The notes under the pieces are model-generated. The model was not told the DNA's origin. It searched no databases and worked only from the letters and a program-made list of their open reading frames with translations. From DATDPM01 sp963841995 (GTDB lineage Bacteria > Pseudomonadota > Alphaproteobacteria > DATDPM01): a stretch of DNA of 64,000 bases. The stretch covers positions 62,001 through 126,000 of the forward strand of contig CAWJEX010000018.1 in NCBI GenBank assembly GCA_963841995.1, given 5' to 3'. Position 1 is the stretch's first letter; each line of letters begins with the position of its first letter. The position numbers and the translations under genes were made by a program. Below are positions 8,982 through 18,644 of this stretch, piece by piece.

Positions 8982-10192
8982 TCAAATCGACGTGCCGGAA
9001 ATTAGTTGGTCCTCAAGAGAGTCAAAGTCTAATTCTAGAGCTTCATAAACGTTGTGAATGCTCTTTTCGTAGAAAAAACCACCGTCTGGTTCACCGTCAA
9101 TCGCCCTGGGAGGAAGAAATCTGTCAAAGGTATGGAAAAACAGCTTTGACGCCTGCTTGTTGACGCGATTGATATCGCCGAAATTCGTGAACATAACTGC
9201 CCTGTTGCGACCCTTGCCGTGACGCAATGATTTGTGTAGCCCAATCCTTGCGTTGTTGTTCGCGTCAAAGCCATAGCCAAGGATATAAACACAGCCCGAT
9301 TGTTCAATGGCCTGTTTAGCAGATTCTATCAAATCCTTGTCCAAGGTTTTGTCATCGGGATCAATCGTTCGCAAGCCTTCGCTCGCATCACAAATGCGGT
9401 CCAGCACGATTTGGCAATTCTCTTCGTATTCAGCTACTCGAATATCGTATCTATTTGACGCCGGGCGTTTGAATGTATCGGCATCAATATTTGGAGAGTC
9501 AGGAGGGATGCTGCCCTAGGTATGCAAAATTCGTCCATTTCCAAGAAAGTTGTCGATATCACTTTTTTTAAAGAGGCTGATGGCGCTAAGCCCTCGATGT
9601 AGTAACCGCTCCAAAGAGACGTCATAGTTAAACGTAATGAATTTCACTTCATTCAGAAGCAAATCCGCCGAAATCCTGCAACTGGAGACGAGCTTGTAGA
9701 TTACGAACCTATACCAATCATCCTTATATTTTGAGAAATCGAGGCTGACAACTTCGTCTCGGTCGATTTTCCGAGGTGAATTTTCCAGTGCTTCGCGCCG
9801 ATTTATGTTAACATTCTATTTTGAGTAGATTCCTGCGCATTCGAAGATAACCCACGCGATCATGAGCTTTCCAATATCGCCAAGGTCGCGATTTTGGCCA
9901 AGAAAGTAGTCGATCAACGGTGGATTGACGTGTTGAAGGCGTTCAACAAGCGCCACGCTTTCTTGGTGCGCAGAAAGCCACGCGCCCATTGACTCCTCCG
10001 CTGACTCTACCGGCAAGTTCCGCGAGACATATTTCGGTACGTGAAAGTTCACGGGTTCGCAGAATTTTTAAAGAAATTTGCCATTTCCTGCGATTTCTTG
10101 ATGACTTTCTTAACTAAGTCCTCCCCCGTCGGGTATCCGTAATGCCAGCTCGCACCAGCACCGAGTATGAATACCGTTTTATTCGTGAACAT
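8982..10192 (-). pseudogene. SIR2-like family protein (possible defence NADase), broken by one frameshift and two amber codons
   Basis: Reconstructed as one gene of about 403 residues in DNA clearly more AT-rich than its neighbours. The start MFTNKTVFILGAGASWHYG is the SIR2-like nucleotide-binding motif; the middle has KFITFNYDVSLERLL and GRILHT; the end has SGCVYILGYGFDANNN, the usual SIR2_2-type order. Such proteins hydrolyse NAD+ in several antiphage systems. Damage: a missing base near 10050 joins FFKNSANP to VNFHVPKYV, and TAG codons at 9818-9816 and 9518-9516 interrupt the same frame; the second stands where family members often have Tyr (HTxG). Its start lies inside the meaB 3' end and its downstream side meets the duplicated meaB end. 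No partner gene is next to it. I infer a mobile cassette, probably inactive. Confidence 0.7.
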
Positions 10193-11129
10193 CGCCGCCA
10201 AGCTTCCCCGCGATTTCCGCCAGTTTCCGGAACGGGGATTCATTCGCTTGAAGCGTTGGATTTCCGGCGCGCTTTAGGCCCTCGCGGCCGAAACGCTCGC
10301 GCAGCGAATCGATCAGCCAGCCCTCGGCTTGTTTATGCCGGCGGCGATCCAATCGCCCTTCGGCTCTCAGCCAATCGCGATGGGAATCGAGGGCATCGAC
10401 GAAGTCGCCGATGCCGCGGTCTTCCGTCGCCGATACCGAGAGCACTTTGGTTTCCCATCCTTCGAGCGCGGCCGAACTTGGAACCGGGCCGGTCAATTTG
10501 ATCGCCCCCTTGATGTCGATTCGGGCTTGCCTTGCCGCCGCTTCCATATCGGCTTTGGTGACGACGACGATGTCGGGAATTTCGACGATCCCCGCCTTCA
10601 TGAATTGCAGACTGTCGCCCGATCCCGGTTGAACGCAGAAGACCACCGTATCCGCCGCACCCTCCACATCGGTTTCCGATTGCCCGACGCCGACGGTTTC
10701 CACCAGCACCACGTCATAGACCGCGCGCATCACCACCATCGCAGCGATGGTGATCTCGGCCAACCCGCCCAAACGATCCCGCGCCGCCATCGAACGCACG
10801 AAGACGCCGGAATCTTCCGGATCGGTTTCGAGCCGGATGCGGTCGCCGAGCAAGGCGCCGCCGGTGCGCTTCGAGGACGGATCGACGGCGATCACGCCGA
10901 CGGTGCGGTTGGCGGCGCGCAGCTTGGCGATGAGCTTGCCCAGCAGCGTCGATTTGCCGACACCGGGCGGTCCGGTGACGCCGATCACATGGGCGCGCGG
11001 ATTTTCAAACATGTCCGTGAGAAAGGCGATGGTGGCGTCTCCGTAAGGATCGGATTCCAGCAGGGCCAGCGCCTTGGCCAGCTCCGCCTTGTCGCCCTTC
11101 TTCAGCTTTTCGGTGTCGATGGAGCCCAT
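10179..11129 (-). CDS. meaB: MeaB/ArgK-type GTPase, methylmalonyl-CoA mutase chaperone
   Basis: A 316-residue G3E GTPase that protects and loads B12-dependent methylmalonyl-CoA mutase. Motifs: P-loop VTGPPGVGKSTLL, DPSSKRTGGALLGDRIR, VETVGVGQSE (switch) and VVTKADM (NKxD-like base recognition). It follows ppdK by 9 bases, so the two are probably co-transcribed; no mutase gene lies in the window. The extreme C-terminus is remodelled: an ancestral-looking end (KLSG-stop) sits as a duplicate at 8917-8964, whereas this copy ends KLGGDVHE. The stop lies 14 bases inside the start of the SIR2-like gene. Function should not be affected, because the P-loop and dimer regions are intact. Confidence 0.9.
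   Translation of the reverse strand: MGSIDTEKLKKGDKAELAKALALLESDPYGDATIAFLTDMFENPRAHVIGVTGPPGVGKSTLLGKLIAKLRAANRTVGVIAVDPSSKRTGGALLGDRIRLETDPEDSGVFVRSMAARDRLGGLAEITIAAMVVMRAVYDVVLVETVGVGQSETDVEGAADTVVFCVQPGSGDSLQFMKAGIVEIPDIVVVTKADMEAAARQARIDIKGAIKLTGPVPSSAALEGWETKVLSVSATEDRGIGDFVDALDSHRDWLRAEGRLDRRRHKQAEGWLIDSLRERFGREGLKRAGNPTLQANESPFRKLAEIAGKLGGDVHE
10194..10241 (-). repeat. Right copy of the 48-bp direct repeat, within meaB
   Basis: This is the part of the intact meaB gene that is duplicated at 8917-8964 (45 of 48 identical). It encodes ESPFRKLAEIAGKLGG of MeaB. Beyond it the current MeaB ends DVHE-stop, with residues overlapping the SIR2-like start, as if the inserted DNA supplied a new end to the gene. 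Confidence 0.85.
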
Positions 11130-11138
11130 CGCCCGTCT

Positions 11139-13869
11139 TCAATCGGTTTCCAAAGCGTCGCGCAAGGGTGTAAGCCGTGCTTGCGCCGCCGCCAGTCGGG
11201 CAATCGGCACGCGATAGGGCGAGCAGGAAACGTAATCGAGGCCGACTTCCTCGCAAAAGCGGATCGACGCCGGATCGCCGCCATGCTCGCCGCAAATGCC
11301 GAGCTCCAAATCCGGCTTGGTCTTGCGGCCGCGCCGGCAGGCAATGCGGACGAGCTCGCCCACGCCGTCCACGTCGAGAAGTCATGAAGGGATCGTGATC
11401 GATGATTTTCTGATGCTCATAGACCTTGAGGAAGCCTCCGGCGTCGTCGCGCGAAACGCCATAGGTGGTTTGGGTGAGATCGTTGGTGCCGAAGCTGAAA
11501 AAATCGGCAATCTCCGCGATCTCGCCGGCGCAAAGCGCGGCTCTCGGCAACTCGATCATGGTGCCGACGGTATAGTGCATTTCGCCCCCACGCTCATTGA
11601 TGGCATGTCCATCGACGCCACTTTGGCGTTTTACGTCGGCGGCGATGCGATCGACGAGCTTTTTCAAAACCGCGATCTCGGTCTTCAACGCGACCAGAGG
11701 GATCATGATATTCGGTTCGACGGTTTCGCCGGTTTCTTTCTTGACGGCCAGCGCCGCTTCGAAAATCGCCCGCGTCTGCATCTCGTAAATTTCCGGATGG
11801 GAAATGCCGAGCCGGCAGCCGCGAAGGCCGAGCATCGGATTGACTTCGGCGAGCTTGATGGCGCGGGCGCGGATTTCGTCCGCGGATTTGCCGGAGGCCA
11901 CGGCCAGCTGGTCGATTTCGCGGAGCGTCTTGGGCAGGAATTCGTGGAGCGGCGGATCGAGCAAGCGGATGGTGACCGGAAGGCCGCGCATGATGCGGAA
12001 GAGTTCGATGAAATCGCCGCGCTGCATCGGCATGATCTTGGCGAGCGCGGTCTGCCGGCCTTTCGGATCGTCGGCCATGATCATCTCGCGGACCGCAATG
12101 ATCCGCTCCGGCGCGAAGAACATGTGTTCCGTCCGGCACAATCCGATGCCTTCCGCGCCGAAGCGCCGGGCGGTCGCGGCATCTTCCGGCGTTTCGGCAT
12201 TGGCGCGAACGCCAAGGCGGCGGACGTCATCCGCCCAAGCCATGAGGGTTCCGAATTCGCCGGATAATGTCGGCTCGGTCGTCGGCACTTCGCCCAGCAT
12301 CACTTCGCCGGTGCTGCCGTCGATCGTAATGGTATCGCCTTCTTTGACCGTGCGGCCCGCCACTTTCAATTCGCGCTTGGCGTAATCGATCCGGAGTTCC
12401 GCGGCGCCGGCGACGCAAGGCCGGCCCATGCCGCGCGCCACCACCGCCGCGTGGCTGGTCATCCCGCCGCGGGCCGTCAGGATGCCGCGGGCCGCATGCA
12501 TGCCGTGAATGTCTTCCGGGCTGGTTTCGAGGCGGACCAGAATGACGCTTTTCCGCACGCCCCGCTCGACCGCGGCGTCCGAATCGAACACCGCAATGCC
12601 GGAGGCGGCCCCCGGCGACGCCGGAAGTCCCCGCGCGATCACCATCCGCTGGGCCGCGGGATCGAGGGTGCGGTGGAGGAGCTGATCGAGGGAGGCGGGA
12701 TCCACCCGCATCAGACCTTCGTCGCGGGTGATCAGCCCTTCGGCGACCATGTCGACGGCGATCCGGATCGCCGCTTTGGCGCTGCGTTTGCCGGCGCGGG
12801 TTTGCAGCATATAGAGCCGGCCCTTTTGCACCGTGAATTCGATGTCTTGGACGTCCCGGTAGTGCCGCTCCAGCTCGCCCCGGATGCGCTGCAGCTCGGC
12901 AAAGACTTTGGGCATCACCTCTTCCATGGCTGGGAGCTTCGAATTCGCGGCGTTGCGCGCGGCCATGGTGAGGGACTGCGGCGTCCGGATGCCGGCGACC
13001 ACGTCCTCGCCCTGGGCATTCACCAGATATTCGCCGAAAAGCACCTTCTCGCCCGTCGAGGGGTCGCGGGTAAACGCCACACCAGTCGCGCAATCGTCGC
13101 CCATATTGCCGAAGACCATGGTCTGGACGTTGACCGCCGTGCCCCAATCCTCGGGAATATGATGAAGCCGCCGGTAGGTGATGGCGCGCGGCGCATTCCA
13201 GCTTTCGATGACCGCGGCAATGCCGCCCCAAAGCTGTTCTTTCGGGTTCTGGGGGAACGGCTTTCCCGATTCGTCCTTTACCTTATCCTTATAGACGTCC
13301 ACCAGATTGCGGAGATCGTCGGCCGAGAGCTCGGTATCCAAACGAACGCCGCGATCCTCCTTTTCGAGCTCGAGAATTTCTTCGAACAAATGATGTTCGA
13401 TGCCGAGCACGACATCGGCATACATGTCGATGAATCGCCGGTAGCTGTCATAGGCGAAACGCGGGTCGCCGGAATGACGGGCCAGGCCTTCGACGGTTTC
13501 GTCGTTGAGGCCGAGATTGAGAACCGTGTTCATCATGCCGGGCATCGAGGCGCGGGCGCCCGAGCGCACCGATAGCAGCAACGGATTATCGCGGTTGCCG
13601 AAGGTGGCGCCCGCCTGCCATTCGACCTCGGCGAGCGCTTCCCATACCTCGTCGCGCAATTCCGGCGGCAAGGTCTTGTCGTGGGCGAAATACCAGCTGC
13701 AGATGGAGGCCGAGATGGTGAAACCGGGAGGAACCGGAAGGCCGAGCCGGCTCATCTCCGCGAGATTGGCGCCCTTGCCGCCGAGCAATTCGCTCATATC
13801 CGCACCGCCTTCGGCGGCGCCGCCACCGAAGCGATAAACCCATTTGGCCCGCGCGGAGGAGCCCGGCAT
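11139..13869 (-). CDS. ppdK: Pyruvate phosphate dikinase, with one frameshift near the 3' end
   Basis: PPDK interconverts pyruvate + ATP + Pi and PEP + AMP + PPi, linking glycolysis and gluconeogenesis. The order is normal: N-terminal ATP-grasp (GGKGANLAEMSRLGLPVPPGFT), the phosphohistidine swivel GGMTSHAAVVARGMGRPCV, then the PEP/pyruvate barrel (GIGLCRTEHMFF, FGTNDLTQTTYG). An extra A (plus strand) at about 11379-11380 shifts the frame after DHDPFMT; removing it gives LDVDGVGELVRIACRRGRK, then LELGICGEHGGDPASI with the catalytic Cys, and a natural stop at 11139. Corrected length is about 909 residues, standard. The ATG at 13869 has AAGGAT upstream; the TTG at 13884 is less likely. It lies 4 bases after glyS. 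The break removes the catalytic Cys, so if real the enzyme would be dead. Confidence 0.88.
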
Positions 13870-13873
13870 GGCC

Positions 13874-15946
13874 TTATCCTTCAATCTTCGAGAAATCGGC
13901 GACTTTGTTCATCCCGGCTACGATTTGCGAGAGTAGTTTCAAGCGGTTTTCGCGTAAGATTTTGTCTTCGACATTGACCGTGACGTGATCGAAGAATTTG
14001 TCCACGGGCTGGCGGAGCAAAGCAAGCGCCGTCATGGCGCCTTCGAAATCCTCGCGCTCGAGGGCCGTCTCCAGGGCTTTGGCAATTTCGCCCAGCACCT
14101 TGACCAGCGATTTTTCTTCAGCAGCCACGAATGCGTTAGGGTCCGGTTCACCGCGATGGGTGCGATTGTCCTTTTTCTCTTCGATGCGAAGGATATTGGC
14201 GGCGCGCTTATAGGCGACGAGAAGATTGGCGCCGTCTTCCGTGCCGATGAAGCGGCCGAGCGCGTCGACCCGGGCCAGCAGCCGCACCAGATCGTCCTCA
14301 TCCCCCAGCGCGAATACGGCGGCGACCAGATCGTGCCGGACACCCTGGTCGCGAAGATGAACCTTCAGCCGGTCGGCGAAGAAATCGAGAATCTCCGCCG
14401 GCACCTTGCCGACCGGCTTTTCATAGGCTTCGACGGCTTGGGCAAAAATCTTGATCAGCGGTAGCCGCAGTTTGTTTTCCAAAATCAGACGGATTGTGCC
14501 AAGGGCGGCGCGGCGCAACGCGAACGGGTCTTTGGAGCCCGTCGGCTTTTCGTCGATGGCGAAGAATCCCGCGAGCGAGTTGATCTTATCGGCCAGCGCC
14601 ACCGCGACACTCACGGGTGCGGTCGGGCAGCGGTCATTCGGGCCTTGCGGCGCGTAATGATCGCGGATCGCTTCGGCGACCGCCGGCTTTTCGCCGTCGG
14701 CCAGCGCATAATAGCGGCCCATGATTCCCTGAAGCTCCGGAAACTCGCCGACCATGCCGGTGGTGAGATCGGCTTTGCAGAGGGTCGCCGCACTTCGCAC
14801 CAGATCGACATCGGCATCCGGAATCTTGTGAGCGAGTTCGGCGCCGAGCGCCGCTACTCGTTCCGCTTTTTCCGCAACACTTCCGAGCTTGGCGTGAAAG
14901 ACGATGTCGTTAAGTTTCGGCACACGGGATTCGAGGAAAGATTTCCGGTCCTGATCCCAGAAGAATTTGGCATCGGACAGCCGGGCGCGGAGCACCCGCT
15001 CGTTGCCAGCAACGACCGCCTTGCCGCCGTCATCGGTCAGCATATTGGCGATGACGATGAAGTGCTTCGCCAATTTGCCGTCCTTGTCTTCCAGCGCCAG
15101 ATAGCGCTGATGGGCGCGCATGGACGCGGTCAGGACTTCGGGCGGCAAATCGAGAAAGGCGTTGTCGATCTCGCCGATCAGGGCCACCGGCCATTCGACC
15201 AGCCCGGCGACTTCGGCGATCAATCCGGGATCACCGCGCAGCTTCAGCGATTTTTCCGAGGCGAGCTGTTCGGCGTCGGCAACAATCATCAATCGCCGTT
15301 GCTGCGAATCGAGGACTACATAGCCGCTCCGCAGCTTATCGCGGTAATCGGCGAAGTCTTTGACCGCGAATTCCTGGGGGGCCAGAAAGCGATGGCCGCG
15401 AGTTAAATTCCCGGCGCGCAGAGGGCTCCCCGCCCCTTCCAACTGAAACGGAACCATGATGCCATCGAAGACGCAAAGAATCGAATGCAAGGGCCGGACC
15501 CAGCGCAGCGTGCCGCTGCCCCACCGCATGGATTTCGGCCACGGAAAATTCCAAACTATATCCGGAATCATGTCGAAAAGGACCAGAGCCGTGGCGCGGC
15601 CCTTCTTCTCCACCGTCACGAAATAGAATTCGCCCTTGCCGGAGTCGCGCTTCTCGCATTGATCGAGCGAAGCAAGGCCGACGGATTTCAGGAATCCCTG
15701 GACCGCGGTTTCCGGCGCGCCAACACGTGGCCCCCGCTTTTCTTCGCGCGTGTCGGGCTGGGTGACCAGCAAGTCTTCAACAACCAGCGCCAATCGCCGC
15801 GGTGTGACAAAACTCTGCGCCTCACCGAACGCCAATCCTTCGGCGGTCAATTTTTCGGTGACGAGCCGCTTCAAATCAGCTGCGGCTTGTTCCTGCATGC
15901 GGGCCGGGATTTCCTCGGACAGGAGTTCGAGCAGCAACTCCGCCAT
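13874..15946 (-). CDS. glyS: Glycine-tRNA ligase beta subunit
   Basis: A 690-residue beta subunit of the bacterial alpha2beta2 glycyl-tRNA synthetase, which binds tRNA-Gly. The N-terminus MAELLLELLSEEIPARMQ, the PKSMRWGSGTLRWVRPLHSI block and the C-terminal anticodon-binding region (FFDHVTVNVEDKILRENRLKLL) are diagnostic, and length is normal. The gene starts 1 base after glyQ, so both subunits are made from one transcript, and ends 4 bases before ppdK, an arrangement common in alphaproteobacteria. No defect seen. Confidence 0.95.
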   Translation of the reverse strand: MAELLLELLSEEIPARMQEQAAADLKRLVTEKLTAEGLAFGEAQSFVTPRRLALVVEDLLVTQPDTREEKRGPRVGAPETAVQGFLKSVGLASLDQCEKRDSGKGEFYFVTVEKKGRATALVLFDMIPDIVWNFPWPKSMRWGSGTLRWVRPLHSILCVFDGIMVPFQLEGAGSPLRAGNLTRGHRFLAPQEFAVKDFADYRDKLRSGYVVLDSQQRRLMIVADAEQLASEKSLKLRGDPGLIAEVAGLVEWPVALIGEIDNAFLDLPPEVLTASMRAHQRYLALEDKDGKLAKHFIVIANMLTDDGGKAVVAGNERVLRARLSDAKFFWDQDRKSFLESRVPKLNDIVFHAKLGSVAEKAERVAALGAELAHKIPDADVDLVRSAATLCKADLTTGMVGEFPELQGIMGRYYALADGEKPAVAEAIRDHYAPQGPNDRCPTAPVSVAVALADKINSLAGFFAIDEKPTGSKDPFALRRAALGTIRLILENKLRLPLIKIFAQAVEAYEKPVGKVPAEILDFFADRLKVHLRDQGVRHDLVAAVFALGDEDDLVRLLARVDALGRFIGTEDGANLLVAYKRAANILRIEEKKDNRTHRGEPDPNAFVAAEEKSLVKVLGEIAKALETALEREDFEGAMTALALLRQPVDKFFDHVTVNVEDKILRENRLKLLSQIVAGMNKVADFSKIEG

Positions 15947-15947
15947 G

Positions 15948-16847
15948 TCAGTGGCTTTCCTTGGCGGCGGAACCCTCGAGCCCAGAGCCTTCGAGCCAAG
16001 ATTCGCAACAGCCTTTGGCGAGCGCGCGCACCCGGCCGATATAGGCCGCGCGCTCGGCCACCGAAATCACGCCCCGGGCGTCGAGCAGATTGAAAACATG
16101 ACTCGCCTTGATGCACTGATCGTAAGCGGGCAGCGGCAGGCGCTCTTTCAAGAGCGCATGGCACTCGGTCTCGAAATCCTTGAAATGCCGAAGCAGGGCG
16201 CCGGTATCGGCATGCTCGAAATTATAGGCCGAGAATTCCCGCTCGGCGCGCTGGAAGACCTGGCCGTAGGTGACCCCCGCACCATTGAAGTCGAGGTCGT
16301 AGACGTTCTCCACGCCTTGAACATACATCGCGAGGCGCTCCAAGCCGTAAGTCAGCTCGGCCGCCACCACCGCGCATTCGATCCCGCCCACCTGCTGGAA
16401 ATAGGTGAACTGGGTGACTTCCATCCCGTCGCACCAGACTTCCCAGCCAAGGCCCCAGGCGCCCAGGGTCGGGCTCTCCCAATCGTCCTCGACGAAGCGG
16501 ATGTCGTGATTTTTCGGGGAAATGCCGAGCTCGGCCAGGCTGGTGAGATAGACGTCCTGGACGTTTTCGGGCGAAGGCTTCAAAGTCACTTGGAATTGAT
16601 AATAGTGCTGAAGCCGATTGGGATTTTCGCCGTAGCGGCCGTCGGCCGGCCGGCGCGAGGGCTGCACATAGGCGGCCTTCCATGGTTCCGGCCCGAGTGC
16701 CTTCAAGAGGGTCGCGGGGTGAAACGTCCCCGCCCCCACTTCCATGTCGTAGGGCTGCAACAGGACGCAGCCCTGCCGCGCCCAAAATCCTTGAAGCTTC
16801 AGGATCAGGGCTTGAAAGCAGGTTTCCGGATTCGCGCGCGCCGCCAA
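15948..16847 (-). CDS. glyQ: Glycine-tRNA ligase alpha subunit
   Basis: The catalytic alpha subunit, 299 residues, which activates glycine with ATP. The opening CFQALILKLQGFWARQGCVLLQPYDMEVGAGTFHPATLLK region, the RPADGRYGENPNR class II motif and the GWEVWCDGMEVTQFTYFQQVGG stretch are nearly invariant in the family. It is first in the glyQ-glyS-ppdK-meaB run; about 110 bases lie upstream to a convergent-free small gene, which should contain the promoter. The C-terminal tail (GSGLEGSAAKESH) is slightly longer than usual. Confidence 0.95.
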   Translation of the reverse strand: MAARANPETCFQALILKLQGFWARQGCVLLQPYDMEVGAGTFHPATLLKALGPEPWKAAYVQPSRRPADGRYGENPNRLQHYYQFQVTLKPSPENVQDVYLTSLAELGISPKNHDIRFVEDDWESPTLGAWGLGWEVWCDGMEVTQFTYFQQVGGIECAVVAAELTYGLERLAMYVQGVENVYDLDFNGAGVTYGQVFQRAEREFSAYNFEHADTGALLRHFKDFETECHALLKERLPLPAYDQCIKASHVFNLLDARGVISVAERAAYIGRVRALAKGCCESWLEGSGLEGSAAKESH

Positions 16848-16955
16848 GCGTTCCCCCGCAAGGCCCCAATTCCACAGCCTAGGATAAGGCGTTGGCGCGA
16901 CAATATGGGCGGGAGTCTAGGGGGTCAAGCAGCGTAAGGCAGCCTCAGTAATGAC

Positions 16956-17297
16956 TCAGTTTATAACAGCGTCGGAGGGAATCGCGCCGATCGCTAGCCC
17001 GCAGTGAATGCAGGCTGTCCCAGGTTTGACCGTGTAAGCCCCGAACGAGCTTGATAGGTTGAAAAACTGGCCGCAGCGAGGGCACCGAAATGTCAGCCCA
17101 CGCACGATTAAGATAACTTGGACAAACATCCACAGTAGCAGATAGAGAACGTTTCTACCGATTAGTGGGGCAACCCTATCCAGAAGCCAAAGATAGGGCA
17201 ATCTAAGCAATCCACCGATCATCCCGGCGACTCTGCGCCATTGGCGTGATCGCCAAGCACGCCTATATCGTTCGTCCTCGGCAGAAGCAAGCATCAT
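16956..17297 (-). CDS. Small membrane protein with a C-terminal zinc ribbon, unknown function
   Basis: About 113 residues from the ATG giving MMLASAEDERYRRAW (an upstream GTG-type start at 17336 is possible). A basic N-terminus is followed by one or two hydrophobic segments (LYLLLWMFVQVILIVRGL) and then CPRCGQFFNLSS ... CIHCGLAIGA, two Cys pairs that look like a zinc ribbon. I do not recognise a named family. It lies just after the methyltransferase gene on the same strand, so may be co-transcribed. Four cysteines in CxxC spacing make it unlikely to be a chance frame. Confidence 0.55.
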   Translation of the reverse strand: MMLASAEDERYRRAWRSRQWRRVAGMIGGLLRLPYLWLLDRVAPLIGRNVLYLLLWMFVQVILIVRGLTFRCPRCGQFFNLSSSFGAYTVKPGTACIHCGLAIGAIPSDAVIN

Positions 17298-17310
17298 GCG
17301 GACGTCGCCC

Positions 17311-18204
17311 TCAAAATTCAAGCGCCCGGGCGTCACGCAAGATGGTTTGCGCTTCGGCGGTGAATTTGCCGTCTTTGCCGTGAAGGACGAGGCCGGGGGA
17401 AAGCGCCGCCGGCGATGCGGCGTTCTTGCGGGCGCGGATAATCACGCGCTTGGCGGCTCGGTCCGCTGCCGGCCAGAGCGGGAAGACCGCGATGGCCCCG
17501 AAGCCGTCGTTGAGCGCGGCCATCAAATCGTCGATCCGGTCGGCGCGGTGAATGAGCGTCGGCCAGCCGCGGTCGCGGAGCATGGCGCGGGCAAAGCCTA
17601 TCCACTGCGTCAATCCGGCATCGTCTTCGACCATGGCGGCGGCCCGGGATTTGGCGGCCCGGGATTCATTTGTGGGAGCACGGGCGCGGGCCGGTTCGAG
17701 GAAAGGCGGGTTCATCATGACGCAATCGAACGCACCGCGTTCGAAAGCCAAGGGCGGGTTCCCGATATCGCCGGTGACGATTTCGGCCCTCGCCGCAAAG
17801 CCGTTCTCGGCCACATTGCTCCGCGCCAATTGCACCAGATTGGAATCTTTCTCGATGCCGGTGATGCGGCAGCCGGGAACACGCGCGGCCAGACAGAGAA
17901 GGGCAGCACCCGCCCCCGTCCCGGCATCGAGCACGCGGTCATCGGATTTTGCCGGAACCGCCGCCGCCAGCAGCACCGGATCGATCGCCGCGCGATAGCC
18001 ATCGAGAGGTTGACGCAGCAGGAGCTTGCCTCCCATCAGCGCATCGGTACTCAGCGATTCGCCGAAGGCCGATTCATCCCCGGATTCGCCAGTTTGTCCC
18101 GTTTGTCCTGGCGCCAAATCAGCGGCGGGCATGTCCGGTTTTTCGCGTGGCCGCGTCGCCGGGGCCAATTTGGCCAAGGCTGGCTTGGTCGTTGGCTTAT
18201 TCAT
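17311..18204 (-). CDS. N6-adenine methyltransferase, tRNA1(Val) TrmN6-like
   Basis: A 297-residue SAM-dependent methyltransferase. The LLRQPLDGYRAAIDPVLLAAA lead, the SAM loop VLDAGTGAGAALLCLA, and the N6-adenine motif VMMNPPF are those of the TrmN6/YfiC group that modifies A37 of tRNA-Val. The frame is open a further 60 codons upstream, but that part overlaps the DUF2007 gene; the ATG at 18204 (MNKPTTKPALAKLAP) overlaps its stop and is the better start. The first 60 residues are a low-complexity linker not seen in E. coli YfiC. DUF2007 next to this methyltransferase is a common alphaproteobacterial pair. Confidence 0.8.
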   Translation of the reverse strand: MNKPTTKPALAKLAPATRPREKPDMPAADLAPGQTGQTGESGDESAFGESLSTDALMGGKLLLRQPLDGYRAAIDPVLLAAAVPAKSDDRVLDAGTGAGAALLCLAARVPGCRITGIEKDSNLVQLARSNVAENGFAARAEIVTGDIGNPPLAFERGAFDCVMMNPPFLEPARARAPTNESRAAKSRAAAMVEDDAGLTQWIGFARAMLRDRGWPTLIHRADRIDDLMAALNDGFGAIAVFPLWPAADRAAKRVIIRARKNAASPAALSPGLVLHGKDGKFTAEAQTILRDARALEF

Positions 18205-18448
18205 CGCCGCCCGCATTCCGCGCATTTGGGGGCTCTTTTGGCAGGCTTTCCCCCGCCGCCGCGAGAATCGCCCTGGCCCGGACAAAGTCTTGTTCCAAAA
18301 CCATAAGTCGCCGGGGGATGGCCCCGATCGAGCCCTCCAATACCGAGATGTGGGTGTCGAGCACGGTTGCCGGAATCCCTTCATCCGAAAGGAGTACGGT
18401 CAGCCAAGTCAGGCGCACAACGTCATTGGTCCGCAAAAGTTCTTTCAT
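18197..18448 (-). CDS. DUF2007 family protein
   Basis: An 83-residue protein: MKELLRTNDVVRLTWLTVLLSDEGIPATVLDTHISVLEGSIGAIPRRLMV is the DUF2007 pattern (a small alpha-beta fold related to signal-transducing PII-like proteins; role unknown). It overlaps the methyltransferase start, so is coupled to it. Opposite in strand to the polyprenyl synthase gene 200 bases away. Confidence 0.8.
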   Translation of the reverse strand: MKELLRTNDVVRLTWLTVLLSDEGIPATVLDTHISVLEGSIGAIPRRLMVLEQDFVRARAILAAAGESLPKEPPNARNAGGDE

Positions 18449-18644
18449 GGCGTAAGCCCCGAGACGGAGTGGGATTTCAAGCTGAGACCGAATGGGATTT
18501 CAAGTGCGAAGCGGTCTTGACCCCGGTTCCCGCAGTTCTATGCTGACGTCCGGCGTGTCCGCCCGTCAAGCATGGCTACGCCCGTTGTTTTGTCAGTGAT
18601 CTTACCCACGACCTTGCCCATAACCTTGAAAGAGGGTCTATCGC

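Noticed and set aside
10329..11387. 352-residue plus-strand frame
   Set aside because: Antisense to meaB and the ppdK end, with no family character.
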